From assembly GCA_002280725.1 (NCBI GenBank), contig NCEM01000011.1, positions 1 to 64,000 of the forward strand: DNA of 64,000 nucleotides. Direction: 5' to 3'. Of the stretch, positions 1 to 10,151 are shown in pieces. The first letter of the stretch is position 1. Each line of letters begins with the position of its first letter. The translations under genes and the position numbers were made by a program. Under the pieces are notes generated by a model. That model ran no database searches. It was not told where the DNA came from and saw nothing but the letters and a program-made list of their open reading frames with translations. This DNA is from Alphaproteobacteria bacterium 32-64-14. Its GTDB lineage: Bacteria; Pseudomonadota; Alphaproteobacteria; Caulobacterales; Hyphomonadaceae.

Positions 1-122
1 GGATTGCGGCGGGAGTTTGCTACGAATTCCGGGGCAAAGGCCCTGTTGTTGTGGGAGTTGCGGCAGAGTTTTCCGACGGATTGGGGAGAGGGTTTCCGCA
101 TGTTCCGGCCGCTTTGCGGCCA

Positions 123-246
123 GCCCCCTCCGTCTCGCGACGAAGACGTCGCGATCCATCTCCCCCGGCTTTGCCGGTGGAGGACCGTCCTCCCTCGCCG
201 CAGGCGGGGGAGGTGGATTGATGCGAAGCATCAAGACGGAGGGGGC
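123..246. repeat. Long imperfect palindrome (intergenic repeat)
   Basis: The outer arms GCCCCCTCCGTCT (123-135) and AGACGGAGGGGGC (234-246) are exact reverse complements. Between them are further self-complementary stretches around GACGTCGCGA, the CCGGCTTTGCCGG hairpin, and GATGCGAAGCATC. It lies just beyond the 3' end of the TetR gene. The layout matches REP/BIME-like dispersed repeats of alphaproteobacteria; copy number elsewhere in the genome cannot be seen. Confidence 0.75.
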
Positions 247-285
247 TGACGACGCGAAGCGGCGGCGGGCCGGCGCCGGGTGCGT

Positions 286-1026
286 TCAATCAAACGGGCG
301 GGTGACGAGTTGGCCGGTGAGCCACATCTTGTAGCGTTTGAGCAGCTTCATGGCCGCGGTGGCCTTGGGCAGGTCTTTCGAGAACATCAGCTCCATCGCG
401 AGGCCGCGCATGGCGGCGTTGTGGAGCCAGGTCATCGCCTCGATCTGTTCCTTGTCGGTGATGCCCACGCTCTGCGCCTGTTCCCAGACGCCTTCGCGTT
501 GGTGCTTTTCCAGCGCCTCGATCACGGCGGGGAAACGGGCGCCGAGTTCAGGATCGCTGCGCGAGCCCATCATGATCTCGAGAAGCGCGATGGCGGGCGG
601 GCGTTGCACCGCATCCCATGTCGCCATGGTGATGCCGAGATAGCGATCCATGCCCGGCTCGGTGTTGGCGAGGAGGCGGGCGACCTGGCGGTTCTGCTTA
701 CCGGCGGCGTATTCGGCCACGGCGATCATCAGATCAACCTTGTTGGGGAAGTGGTGAAGGATGGCGCCGCGGCTGGCGCCGGCGGTATCCGTCACGACCT
801 GCAGCGTGGTGGCGCCGTAGCCGAGCCTGGTCAGGCATTCGATGGCGGCCTCGATGAGGCGCTTGCGCATCGCGGCGGAGCGTTCGGCGTGGGGGCCGCG
901 GATAGCGACGACGTTTGTCGCAGATTTGGAGGCGGCTTTCTGGGACGAAGACTTGACGGCGGCGGGCTTGGCCGCGGCCTTGGTGCGCGCGCCACGCTTG
1001 CCCGCTGTTTCAGACTTTCCGGTCAC
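286..1026 (-). CDS. TetR/AcrR-family transcriptional regulator
   Basis: This 246-residue protein is a DNA-binding regulator of the TetR family. A Lys/Ala/Ser-rich disordered leader of about 45 residues precedes the helix-turn-helix at roughly residues 50-100, where RKRLIEAAIECLTRLGYGAT, TDTAGASRGAILHHFPNK and the following VDLM match the family. The remainder is the helical ligand-binding domain. It is the last gene on the same strand as the rut cluster, 140 bp after the malonyl-CoA-ligase-like gene, so it may read the state of that pathway. Its sequence does not resemble Escherichia coli RutR, so I do not name it. The ligand is unknown. An alternative start is the Met before RKRL, which would remove the basic leader. 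Confidence 0.85.
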   Translation of the reverse strand: MTGKSETAGKRGARTKAAAKPAAVKSSSQKAASKSATNVVAIRGPHAERSAAMRKRLIEAAIECLTRLGYGATTLQVVTDTAGASRGAILHHFPNKVDLMIAVAEYAAGKQNRQVARLLANTEPGMDRYLGITMATWDAVQRPPAIALLEIMMGSRSDPELGARFPAVIEALEKHQREGVWEQAQSVGITDKEQIEAMTWLHNAAMRGLAMELMFSKDLPKATAAMKLLKRYKMWLTGQLVTRPFD

Positions 1027-1166
1027 GTCGTCGTCCTGATCGGCCGCGTTGATCGGCTGCTATGCAAACGATGGGGGATAGAGCATGGCCTGTCCAGCGG
1101 GACCAGCCCGGATGCGGCCACAGCACGCAGCCAGACGTGGCAGCGGGGGGCTGTTCCGGCGTGTTT

Positions 1167-2588
1167 TCAGCTCTTCGTGAACAATCCGGCGTGCTGCTGG
1201 CGCAGCAGGTTTTTCTGGACCTTGCCCATGGCGTTGCGGGGGAGATCGTCCACGAAGAGGATGCGCTTGGGCGTCTTGAACGCGGCGAGCTTCTCGCGGC
1301 AGGCGGCGATCATCTCCGGCTCCCGCCCTGTTCCGATAACCACTGCGCAGACGGCCTCGCCGAAATCCGGGTGTGGCAGGCCGATGACGGTGCTTTCGAT
1401 GACGCCGGGGAGTTCATCAAGGATGAGCTCGATCTCCTTCGGGTAGACGTTGTAGCCGCCGGAGATGATGAGGTCTTTCGCGCGGCCGGAGATGTAGACG
1501 CGGCCATCGGGATCGCGGCGGCCGACATCGCCGGTGATGAAATAGCCGTCGCGGAATTCCTCGCGGGTTTTTTCGGGCATGCGCCAGTAGCCGCCGAACA
1601 CGCTGGGGCCACGGATTTCGATGACGCCGGTGTCTTCCCCGCTCTCTTCTTCTTTTCTGGCGATGCGCAGCTCGACGCCGGGGAGCGGATAGCCGACCGA
1701 GCCGGCGATGCGCTCTCCGTTCAGTGGGTTGGAGGTGATGATGACGGCTTCGCTCATGCCGTAGCGCTCGAGGATGGGCTGGCCGGTGCGCTGTTCGAAT
1801 TCCGCGAAGGTGGTCGGCAGGAGCGGGGCTGAGCCGGAGATGAAGACGCGGATGCTGCTGGCGAGGTCTCGCGTGAAGGCGGGGTTGGCGAGGAGGCGCG
1901 TATAGAAGGTGGGGACGCCCATCATGACGGTGGCGCGTTTGAGGCCGGCGAGCACGTCTGCATCGGCGAACTTCAGGAGCCAGATCATCGGGCAGCCTGA
2001 GAGGAAGGCGCAGTGCATGGCGACGAAGAGGCCGTGGACGTGGAAGATGGGTAGCGCGTGGAGCAGCACATCGTTGGGCGTGAAGGCCCAGATTTCGTGC
2101 AGCGCCTTTGCGTTGGCGGCGAGATTGCCGTGCGTGAGCATGGCGCCCTTGGAGCGGCCGGTGGTTCCGCTGGTGTAGATCAGCGAGGCGAGATCGCCGG
2201 CGTTGCGGGGGATGGCGTGATCGAGCGTGTGGCCGGCGGTGGCGGCCTGCTCCACGAAGCTGCGCGCATCGGTGATGGTGAGCTTCGGTTCGGCGTTGTC
2301 GATGAAGTAGTCGACTTCGCTTTGCGTGTAGGCGGCGTTGAGGGGCACGAAGACGGCGCCGGCTTTCAGCGTGGCGAGGTAGATCGCGACGAAGGCGATG
2401 GATTTTTCGTCTTTCAGGACGATGCGGTCGCCCGGCTGGACACCGCTGGCGATGAGGTGTCCGGCGACGCGGCTGACCTGGGTTTCGAGCGTGGCGTAGC
2501 TGACCTCGCTGCCATCGGCGAGGATGAAGCAGGGTTTGGCGCGGTCGGCGGGGAAGCCTGTGGCGAGGAGGGTGTAGAGGTTGGACAT
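1167..2588 (-). CDS. matB: Malonyl-CoA synthetase-like AMP-forming ligase
   Basis: A 473-residue member of the adenylate-forming ligase superfamily. The ATP-binding loop is YTSGTTGRSKGAMLTHGNL, motif A5 is ERYGMSEA followed by TSNP, and the hinge region is GRAKDLIISGGYNVYPKEIE. A C-terminal GKVQKN carries the expected catalytic lysine. The combination HALPIFHVHGLFVA plus ERYGMSEA..TSNP..GER is typical of MatB-type malonyl-CoA synthetases, which convert malonate, ATP and CoA to malonyl-CoA. It starts 6 bp after rutA and is clearly in the same operon. Uracil breakdown by Rut enzymes yields malonic semialdehyde, so a C3-acid ligase here could pull that carbon into CoA metabolism. The substrate could also be 3-hydroxypropionate or methylmalonate; the exact substrate is inferred. 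Confidence 0.8.
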   Translation of the reverse strand: MSNLYTLLATGFPADRAKPCFILADGSEVSYATLETQVSRVAGHLIASGVQPGDRIVLKDEKSIAFVAIYLATLKAGAVFVPLNAAYTQSEVDYFIDNAEPKLTITDARSFVEQAATAGHTLDHAIPRNAGDLASLIYTSGTTGRSKGAMLTHGNLAANAKALHEIWAFTPNDVLLHALPIFHVHGLFVAMHCAFLSGCPMIWLLKFADADVLAGLKRATVMMGVPTFYTRLLANPAFTRDLASSIRVFISGSAPLLPTTFAEFEQRTGQPILERYGMSEAVIITSNPLNGERIAGSVGYPLPGVELRIARKEEESGEDTGVIEIRGPSVFGGYWRMPEKTREEFRDGYFITGDVGRRDPDGRVYISGRAKDLIISGGYNVYPKEIELILDELPGVIESTVIGLPHPDFGEAVCAVVIGTGREPEMIAACREKLAAFKTPKRILFVDDLPRNAMGKVQKNLLRQQHAGLFTKS

Positions 2589-2594
2589 GGGCGA

Positions 2595-3680
<1,086 letters not shown>

Positions 3681-3684
3681 GTGA

Positions 3685-4485
3685 TCAGTCTCCACTGACG
3701 CGGCCGAGAAACTTCAGCAGCGCCGAATTGAACCGTTCCGGGTCGGTGACGCTCATTGCGTGGCCTCCCCAGCCCATGATGTCGAGCGTGGCATTGGGAA
3801 GGCGTTCCGCCAAGCGCCGCGAGCAAGTGACGGGCACAAGCATGTCGTCTGCCGATGCCGAGACAAGCACCGGCGCCGTTATATTCGGGAGCTTGGCGTC
3901 AATATCGAAGGCGGCGAGCGCGGAAATGCGGGCGAGGACCACGTCTACGCTGGGGAAGGATTTGAGGTGGTGGACCTCCTCATGGTCCAGCCGGGCGGTG
4001 TTTTCAGAGATCCATGTGGCGGGATAGAGGAAGATCGGCTGGGCGCGGACATAGGCGCGGCGGCCGGATTTCTTCAGGAGCTCGGTGCGCGCCTCGAAGC
4101 AGCGGGCGGTATGCGGGTCCATCCGGCTCCAGGCGTTGACGGCGACGATGCTGGCGACGCGCTTGGGGCTCTTGAGGGCGAGCGCGAAGGCGGCGAGCGC
4201 GCCGGCGGCGTGGCCGACGATGTGGGCTGTCTTTGACTTGGCGGCGTCGAGGACGATGCGGATGTCTTCGCTCATCGCCTCCACAGAGTGCGGCTCGGTG
4301 AGCTGGCGGACGCTGCGAGCGGTTCCGCGATGATCGTAGAGGATGACGCGGTAGCGCTTGGCCAGCAGCTCGGCCTGCGGCTGCCAGAACGCGGCGGAAC
4401 CGCCGAGGCCGGAGGAAAAGAGGACGGCGGGGGCGTCGGCGGGGCCGAGGGTTTCGTAGTGGAGGCCGTCTGGAGTCAGGGGCAT
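3685..4485 (-). CDS. rutD: Putative aminoacrylate hydrolase RutD (alpha/beta hydrolase)
   Basis: A 266-residue alpha/beta hydrolase in the rut operon. RutD accelerates hydrolysis of aminoacrylate to malonic semialdehyde and ammonia. Visible features are [22 protein letters not shown], the oxyanion region at [12 protein letters not shown], and a terminal catalytic-type His in [17 protein letters not shown]. The nucleophile elbow reads GHAAGA rather than GHSxG, so the usual Ser is replaced by Ala; RutD relatives are known to vary here. I start at the ATG for [11 protein letters not shown]; the extra upstream 19 residues would be encoded by the flanking palindrome and look non-native. Its stop is 4 bp before the rutA start. 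Confidence 0.9.
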   Translation of the reverse strand: MPLTPDGLHYETLGPADAPAVLFSSGLGGSAAFWQPQAELLAKRYRVILYDHRGTARSVRQLTEPHSVEAMSEDIRIVLDAAKSKTAHIVGHAAGALAAFALALKSPKRVASIVAVNAWSRMDPHTARCFEARTELLKKSGRRAYVRAQPIFLYPATWISENTARLDHEEVHHLKSFPSVDVVLARISALAAFDIDAKLPNITAPVLVSASADDMLVPVTCSRRLAERLPNATLDIMGWGGHAMSVTDPERFNSALLKFLGRVSGD

Positions 4486-4501
4486 GCGCGGCTGCCACAG
4501 C

Positions 4502-4605
4502 TTGTCATCCCGGCCGCGGCGAAGCGGGGGGCCGGGACCCATTCATCAACCCACGTGGGTTTCACCATGGGTCCCGGACAGCGCTGCGCGCTTCCGGGAT
4601 GACAA
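4502..4605. repeat. Triple nested palindrome between rutC and rutD
   Basis: Three concentric inverted repeats share one centre: TTGTCATCCCGG (4502-4513) with CCGGGATGACAA (4594-4605); CCGGGACCCAT (4532-4542) with ATGGGTCCCGG (4567-4577); and the core AACCCACGTGGGTT (4548-4561). It fills the 153-bp gap inside the operon and would fold into a long hairpin in the rut mRNA. Such elements are typical dispersed intergenic repeats in alphaproteobacteria. Confidence 0.85.
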
Positions 4606-4638
4606 CCACGGGTGATGCGGGACGACGCAGCCACGCCG

Positions 4639-5028
4639 CTACTTCTTCCCGATGTGCGCGATCGAGCCGATCTCGACCAGCGCATCGGGCCGCACGAGGC
4701 CGCAGACGATGCACCAGCGGGCGGGTTTGTCGCCGGGGAAATATTCGGCGTAGACCTTGTTCATGGCGCCGTAGTCGTCCCACGATTTCAGCATGATGTT
4801 GTTCATGGTGACATCGTCCATCGTGCCGCCGGCGGTTTCGATGACGGACTTGATCACCTCAAGGATGTGGCGCGTCTGGGCCTCGGCATTGCCGGGGTGG
4901 AGGATGTTGTTGTCCTTGTCGAAGGCGAGCGTACCGGACACGTAGACGATGCCGTCTGCGACTGTGCCCGGCGAGAACGGCGCGATGGGCTTGTGCGTGC
5001 CGGGCGGGAGGATGATTTTCTTGGGCAT
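4639..5028 (-). CDS. rutC: 3-aminoacrylate deaminase RutC (Rid/YjgF family)
   Basis: A 129-residue RidA/YjgF-fold protein whose role in the Rut pathway is conversion of aminoacrylate-type intermediates. Conserved blocks are [40 protein letters not shown], then AGGTMDDV, and [20 protein letters not shown], ending [15 protein letters not shown]. Length equals the usual family size. It lies between rutB and rutD on the same strand, separated from each by a gap that contains a long palindrome. RutC of E. coli is very similar over its whole length, which makes the assignment firm. Confidence 0.95.
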   Translation of the reverse strand: MPKKIILPPGTHKPIAPFSPGTVADGIVYVSGTLAFDKDNNILHPGNAEAQTRHILEVIKSVIETAGGTMDDVTMNNIMLKSWDDYGAMNKVYAEYFPGDKPARWCIVCGLVRPDALVEIGSIAHIGKK

Positions 5029-5108
5029 GGGGGCGCTCCTGATCTGCGATGGAGCTTAGCGCGTTCGCGCGATGGGGAAAGGGCCAGCCGACCTGACAGC
5101 GAGCACGG

Positions 5109-5209
5109 CCTCGTCCTTCGACGGACGTTCGCTTCGCTCACTGCTCAGGATGAGGCCTTTTGGGCTGTGGCGCCGGAGCGCCTCATCCTGAGGCTGTCGA
5201 AGGACGAGG
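5109..5209. repeat. Nested palindrome between rutB and rutC
   Basis: Outer arms CCTCGTCCTTCGAC (5109-5122) and GTCGAAGGACGAGG (5196-5209) are exact reverse complements; inner arms CTCAGGATGAGG (5144-5155) and CCTCATCCTGAG (5181-5192) are also exact. The spacer holds TTCGCTTCGCTCACTG. Its sequence is unrelated to the palindrome between rutC and rutD. It resembles a dispersed repeat common in intergenic regions of alphaproteobacteria. It lies in the rutB-rutC gap, ending 12 bp before the rutB stop. Confidence 0.85.
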
Positions 5210-5221
5210 CGCGGCCAACAG

Positions 5222-5932
5222 CTACGGCTTTTGCGGCCGTTGCCCGAACGAGCCCTTGAAGTCGGCGACGGTGCTGACCCAGCCGAAGAAGGTCTCGATG
5301 TTGTAGATGGCGGCTTTCTGGACGAAGTCGGGGCCGGCCTGGTGGGTGGCGTCTTCCAGCACCGTGCCGAAGTATTCGAGGAAGAAGCCGTCGCGCAGGG
5401 TGCTTTCGACGCAGACGTTGGTGGCGATGCCGGTGAAGATGAGGTGGCGGATGCCGCGTGAGCGGAGGACCGAATCCAGCTGCGAGTTGAAGAAGCCGGA
5501 ATAGCGCGTCTTGTGCAGGACGATGTCGCCGGGGTGCGGCTTCAGTTCGTCGACGAGTTCATAGTCCCAGCCGCCGCGCGCGAGGAGCTTGCCTTGCAGC
5601 TCGGGGTTCTTGCGCATCGTCTTCAGTGCGTTGGACTTGTGATAGTTGGGCGAGCCGGGGCCGCCGGCTTCGACATAGTCGCAGTCCCAGCCGTTCTGGA
5701 AGAAGATCACCTGCACGCCGGCGGCGCGGGCGACTTCGAGCACCTGTTTCGTGTTCTCGATGACTTTCGCGGCGCCCGAAATGTCGAAGCCGGCGAGATC
5801 GAGATAGCCGCCCTTGGAGGCGTAGGCGTTCTGCATGTCGATGACGATGATCGCGGCTTTTGACGCGGGCACCGCGATCGGCTCGGGCCGGGCGGGCAGC
5901 ATGACGATGTCATCGTCGTGGTCGGTGGGCAT
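5222..5932 (-). CDS. rutB: Ureidoacrylate amidohydrolase RutB
   Basis: A 236-residue isochorismatase-fold cysteine hydrolase that releases carbamate and aminoacrylate from ureidoacrylate. The catalytic triad is visible: the Asp in [12 protein letters not shown], a Lys in [13 protein letters not shown], and the nucleophilic Cys in [15 protein letters not shown]. The block [20 protein letters not shown] is typical of RutB. I start at the ATG for MPTDHDDD because GGGAG sits 5 nt upstream. It is the first gene of the minus-strand rut operon and is divergent from rutE, with 68 bp between the starts for promoters. Confidence 0.95.
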   Translation of the reverse strand: MPTDHDDDIVMLPARPEPIAVPASKAAIIVIDMQNAYASKGGYLDLAGFDISGAAKVIENTKQVLEVARAAGVQVIFFQNGWDCDYVEAGGPGSPNYHKSNALKTMRKNPELQGKLLARGGWDYELVDELKPHPGDIVLHKTRYSGFFNSQLDSVLRSRGIRHLIFTGIATNVCVESTLRDGFFLEYFGTVLEDATHQAGPDFVQKAAIYNIETFFGWVSTVADFKGSFGQRPQKP

Positions 5933-6000
5933 GATCGCTCCCATCAGTCTTGCAACGCGGCCAGCATGACATAGCCTTGCGCGGCGCCAACCCGTAGCGC

Positions 6001-6633
6001 GTGGAAACAGAGCCGATGCCTGAAGGTCATGCAAAGCCGCACGAAAGCCCGCTGCCGGGGGCGTCGCTCGATCAGCTGTTCCGGGAGGCGCGCAGCTATA
6101 ATGCGTTCGAGCCGGAGGCCCTGCCCGGCCTGCTGCTGCGCGAAATCTACGAGCTGGCGAAATGGGGGCCGACGGCGTCCAACGGCAATCCGGCGCGGTT
6201 CGTGTTTCTAGTCAGCCCCGAGGCGAAGGCGCGGCTGGCGCCGCACATGTCAAGCAGCAACCGGCCAAAGACGCTGGCGGCGCCGGTGAATGTGATCGTC
6301 GCGTACGATCTCGATTTCTGGAAGCTGACGCCCGTTCTGTTCCCGCACAAGCCGGAGGCGGGGAGCTGGTTCTCGGCGAGCCCGGGAGCCGCGCAGGAGA
6401 GCGCGCTGCGCAATGGCTCGTTGCAGGGGGCGTATCTGATGATGGCGGCGCGTTCGCTGGGGCTCGATTGCGGGCCGATGAGCGGGTTCAAGACGGATGG
6501 GGTGAACGAAGAGTTCTTCAAGGGCACGAGCGTGCGCGTGAACTTCGTGTGCAATATCGGGTACGGCACGACGGAGAAACTGTTTGGGCGTTTGCCGCGG
6601 CTTCCGTTCGAGCAGGCGTGTCAGGTGTTGTGA
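6001..6633 (+). CDS. rutE: Malonic semialdehyde reductase RutE
   Basis: A 210-residue nitroreductase-family flavoprotein predicted to reduce malonic semialdehyde to 3-hydroxypropionate, the last step of the Rut pathway. The family signature is clear: [60 protein letters not shown], and NIGYG near the C-terminus. The start used is GTG at 6001; an ATG at 6016 ([10 protein letters not shown]) is equally possible, as neither has a strong ribosome-binding site. It is transcribed away from rutB, so both units can share one control region. Confidence 0.9.
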   Translation: METEPMPEGHAKPHESPLPGASLDQLFREARSYNAFEPEALPGLLLREIYELAKWGPTASNGNPARFVFLVSPEAKARLAPHMSSSNRPKTLAAPVNVIVAYDLDFWKLTPVLFPHKPEAGSWFSASPGAAQESALRNGSLQGAYLMMAARSLGLDCGPMSGFKTDGVNEEFFKGTSVRVNFVCNIGYGTTEKLFGRLPRLPFEQACQVL

Positions 6634-6698
6634 GAAGAGCTTCAAATGCGATGCTGGCGAGGGAGCCATCAGGATAACTTCCGCTGCCCCGCTCGCCG

Positions 6699-6814
6699 CT
6701 CATCCCGACGAAAGTCGGGATCCAGGAACGGTTGCGCGTCCTGAACGGGATTGAAGCTTCAAGCCTGAGCAAGCCTTACCGTCAGCCCTGGATCCCGACT
6801 TTCGTCGGGATGAG
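6699..6814. repeat. Long inverted repeat between convergent rutE and Mfd-like gene
   Basis: Two 27-bp arms, 6699-6725 and 6788-6814, are exact reverse complements of each other. Each arm is also internally palindromic (ATCCCGAC..GTCGGGAT). The 62-bp spacer shows no gene. It lies between two convergent genes, so it may act as a bidirectional transcription stop, although no clear T-run follows it. Confidence 0.85.
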
Positions 6815-6848
6815 CGGGACAAGGTGCGGCTATGGGGCGCTTATTGGT

Positions 6849-9800
6849 TCAGCCCCGCTTCCGCGACTTCGCGAACACCTTGAGGATGCCTTCGGCGCGC
6901 TCCAGCCGGGCCTCTGGCGTTGCGATTGACTCCTGCAGGATGAGGCGGTCGTTCTTGGCGACGACGCCGGTTTCCGCGATGGCTTTCTTCGTTGGTTCGA
7001 CACGCGGCGTGAAGGCGATGGCGTTGGGGCCGGCGTCGAGCTTGGCGATGTTGGCGTCGCGCAGGAGGACGCGGGTGTTGGCGATGCGGAGCAGCGTGGC
7101 CGCCTCTTCCGGCTCTTTGCCGAAGCGGTCGATCAGTTCGTCCTCGAACGCATCGAGTTCGGCGCGGGATGTGAGGCGCGCGAGGCGCAGGTAGAGCGAG
7201 AGGCGCGTGTCTGCCTCAGGAATCCAGTCGGGCGGGATGCGGCCGCTGAGGCCGACATTGATGACCGGGGCCCAGCGCTCGATGCTTTCGCCCTGCGCTT
7301 CCCGCACGGCGCGCTCCAGCAGGTGCTGGTAGAGATCGATGCCGATCAGCTTCATGTGGCCGCTTTGTGCGTCGCCCACGAGGTCGCCGGCGCCGCGAAT
7401 GTCGAGGTCGCGCGCGCTGATGGCGAAGCCGGCGCCGAGGCGGTCGAGCGATTCAAGCGTGCGGAGGCGTTTCTTCGTGGCTTCCGTGAGCGTCGCGCCG
7501 GGTTCGGTGGCGAGCAGGATGTGACCACGGCGGTTGCCGCGACCGACGCGGCCACGGAGCTGGTGAAGCTGGGCGAGGCCGAAGCGGTCGGCGCGCCAGA
7601 CGACCATGGTGTTGGCGCGCGGAACGTCGAGGCCGGCCTCGATGATGTTGGTGGCGAGCAGCACATCGCCCAAGCCGCCGGCGAAGCGGACCATGGCGCT
7701 GTCGATATCGGCGGCGGCCATTTCGCCGTGCGCCTTCAGAAGCGACAGCTCAGGGACGAGGCGGTTCAAGGTCGCCTCGATGCCGTCGAGATCCTGGATG
7801 CGGGGGACGACGACGAAGCTTTGGCCGCCCCTGTCCTTCTCCCGCAGCAGCGCTGTCTTCACCTGATGCTCGTCGAACGTGCCCGCGAGCGTGCGGATCG
7901 GTTGGCGGCGGGCGGGCGGCGTTGCGATGACCGACATCTGCTTCAAGCCCAGCAGCGCATTCTGCAGCGTGCGCGGGATCGGCGTTGCGGTGAGGCTAAG
8001 CAGGTGGCCGCTGGGCCCGGCGAGATCGCGGAGCTTTGCCTTGTCGGCGGCGCCGAACCGTTGTTCTTCGTCGATGACCACGAGGGCGAGGTTGGCGTAT
8101 TCGACTTTCTCTGCGGCGACAGCGCCCGTGCCGACGACGACGGAGATGGAGCCATCGGCTAGTCCGGCCTTCACGCGCTTGCGGTCTGCCGTGTCTGACA
8201 GGCGCGAGAGCGAGGCCACTTTGAGGCCTGTGCGCTCGAAGCGGGCCTTGAAGGTTTCGTAGTGCTGGCGGACTAGGACGGTGGTGGGCGCAGAGATGAC
8301 CACCTGCGTGCCTGCGAGGGCGGCGAGCGCGGCGGCGCGGAGGGCGACTTCTGTTTTGCCGTAGCCGACATCGCCGATGACGAGGCGGTCCATCGGCTTG
8401 CCCGACGCCAGATCATCGCGGACGGCCTGGATGGCGCGCGTCTGGTCTGGCGTTTCGGAGAACGGGAAGCCGGTGACGAATTCGCTGTAGGCGGCGGGAT
8501 CGGGGTCGATCTTCATGCCCTTGCGCTTCGCGTTTTCCTTGGCGAGGCGCGTCATCTCGGCGGCGGTTTCGGTCATCGCCTTGTCGATGATCAGGCGGCG
8601 CTTGCGCCAGCTGACGCCATCGAGACCATCGAGCGTGACGGCAGACCTGTCTGCGCCATAGCGCCAGATGCGATCGGCTTCTTCCACCGGCACAAGGCGG
8701 CGGGCGCCGCCGCCGTATTCAAGCTCGATGGCTTCCACGACTGCGCTGGCGCCGGAGGGGCGGCTGAGGCCTGCGATGACGGCGAGGCCGTGATCTTCGT
8801 GGATGACCACGTCGCCGATGCAGACGTCGCCGATTTCGAGCAGATGTTCGCCGCTATCCCCTGCAGCGGCGGCAAGGCCGGCATTGCTGCCGATGACTTC
8901 GCGCGCGGAGATGACCAGCCGTTTCGGCTCGCGCCAGCTGAGCGGCAGGCGCATGTCGAGCAGCTTGACGCGGTTGAGCCATCCGCTGTCGGCCTCGTTC
9001 CAGCCCGGGATGGGACGCGCGCCCTGCGCCAGCTTACGCGGCAGGCGTTTCTTGATGAAGCGCAGATCGTGATCCGAGCCCGCGATGACAACGCGCGCCT
9101 TCTCCTTGAAGGCGGCGGCGATTTCGATGTTCATCGCTTTCAGGGGGTCGACGTTGGCCGAGAAGCGGATGGTGCGCTCGCCGTCAGCGGCGGAGAGATC
9201 GAGGATCGTGCGCTTCTTGATGGCCGCATCCCACGCGGCGGGGGCTACGACCGTCTGGTTCGCGGTGGTTTTCTTGCCGCCGGCCGCGTCCGCTGCGAGG
9301 CTGAGGAAGCGGGCGCGCTCGGTGGCGGCGCCGGGATCGAGCGCGATGACGGCGTCGGGGAAATAGTCGAACAGCGCGTTGGTGCGGCCCAGCAGGACGG
9401 GCCAGGCGGCGGAGCCGAGATCAATGAACGGCAGGTCGCGCACGCCGCGCTGGCTGACCGAGTCGAATTCGCGGATGCGGCGGACGACTCCATCGGCGAG
9501 TTCCAAGCGGACGGGGTTGTCCGCGTTGGCGGGGAAGATGTCGATGACGCGGCCGCGCATGGCGAACTCGGCGGGCTCGTCGACGCGGTCGTCTTCGTAA
9601 TAGCCGATGCTGCGCACGACAGTTCGGAAGGCTTCGGTCTCGATCTTGCCGCCGACCGTGAAGCGCGTGAGCGATCCATCGAGCGTGGCGGGTTTGGGCA
9701 GCAGTTCGCTGGCGGCTTCCGCCGTGGTGACGCAGATGACGCGCTTGGCTTTCGCCTTGGCCAGCGCGCGGGCGCGGCGCAGGGCGGCGAGACGCACGCC

Positions 9801-10046
9801 TGTGTTGGCTGGCGTTGGCGGCTGGGTGTCGCCAGGCAGCGCGTCGCTGGGACCGAAGAAGACGATCTCGGCTTTGGGGGCGGCGCCCTGGAGGGCGAGG
9901 TAGATGTCGCGGGCGCGATAGTCGCTGGAGATGATGGCCAGCACGTTCTTCTTGTTCAGCGCTTCGGCAATGCGCGTCGCGGCGACGCCCACGGCACATT
10001 CCGCGCGCGCAACAGTTGTCCGTGCCTTGGCAGGCCCATCAGCCAT
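6849..10046 (-). CDS. Mfd-like transcription-repair coupling translocase
   Basis: A 1065-residue SF2 DNA translocase with the Mfd layout. An N-terminal UvrB-like module contains MRGRVIDIFPANADNPVRLE. The RNA-polymerase-interacting module is IGDVVIHEDHGLAVIAGL. Walker A is GDVGYGKTEVALRAA, motif II is DEEQRFG, motif III is SLTATPIPRTL, and motifs V/VI include TNIIEAGLDVPRANT and QLRGRVGRGNRRGH. The C-terminal TRCF domain follows. Mfd displaces stalled RNA polymerase and recruits UvrA. Canonical Mfd is about 1150 residues with GDVGFGKTEVA and DEEQHFG, so this may be a divergent second copy; I therefore leave the symbol blank. The start is the ATG for MADGPAKART, with GGGGAA upstream. No partner genes are adjacent. 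Confidence 0.8.
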   Translation of the reverse strand: MADGPAKARTTVARAECAVGVAATRIAEALNKKNVLAIISSDYRARDIYLALQGAAPKAEIVFFGPSDALPGDTQPPTPANTGVRLAALRRARALAKAKAKRVICVTTAEAASELLPKPATLDGSLTRFTVGGKIETEAFRTVVRSIGYYEDDRVDEPAEFAMRGRVIDIFPANADNPVRLELADGVVRRIREFDSVSQRGVRDLPFIDLGSAAWPVLLGRTNALFDYFPDAVIALDPGAATERARFLSLAADAAGGKKTTANQTVVAPAAWDAAIKKRTILDLSAADGERTIRFSANVDPLKAMNIEIAAAFKEKARVVIAGSDHDLRFIKKRLPRKLAQGARPIPGWNEADSGWLNRVKLLDMRLPLSWREPKRLVISAREVIGSNAGLAAAAGDSGEHLLEIGDVCIGDVVIHEDHGLAVIAGLSRPSGASAVVEAIELEYGGGARRLVPVEEADRIWRYGADRSAVTLDGLDGVSWRKRRLIIDKAMTETAAEMTRLAKENAKRKGMKIDPDPAAYSEFVTGFPFSETPDQTRAIQAVRDDLASGKPMDRLVIGDVGYGKTEVALRAAALAALAGTQVVISAPTTVLVRQHYETFKARFERTGLKVASLSRLSDTADRKRVKAGLADGSISVVVGTGAVAAEKVEYANLALVVIDEEQRFGAADKAKLRDLAGPSGHLLSLTATPIPRTLQNALLGLKQMSVIATPPARRQPIRTLAGTFDEHQVKTALLREKDRGGQSFVVVPRIQDLDGIEATLNRLVPELSLLKAHGEMAAADIDSAMVRFAGGLGDVLLATNIIEAGLDVPRANTMVVWRADRFGLAQLHQLRGRVGRGNRRGHILLATEPGATLTEATKKRLRTLESLDRLGAGFAISARDLDIRGAGDLVGDAQSGHMKLIGIDLYQHLLERAVREAQGESIERWAPVINVGLSGRIPPDWIPEADTRLSLYLRLARLTSRAELDAFEDELIDRFGKEPEEAATLLRIANTRVLLRDANIAKLDAGPNAIAFTPRVEPTKKAIAETGVVAKNDRLILQESIATPEARLERAEGILKVFAKSRKRG

Positions 10047-10151
10047 GTCTGCGATTCCCCATGAGGAGGAAGCAACTATCGCATGCGCGCGCCAGCGCAA
10101 GCTTCACAGGCATAACAGCTGTGAAGCTTGCTCAGGGCCTTTGCGGATCAA

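Noticed and set aside
286-1026. Naming the TetR gene rutR
   Set aside because: It is a TetR protein beside rut genes but its sequence does not match RutR beyond the HTH.
280-1446. Long open frame on the plus strand opposite the TetR and ligase genes
   Set aside because: It is antisense to two recognisable genes, with no domain; such frames are common in GC-rich DNA.
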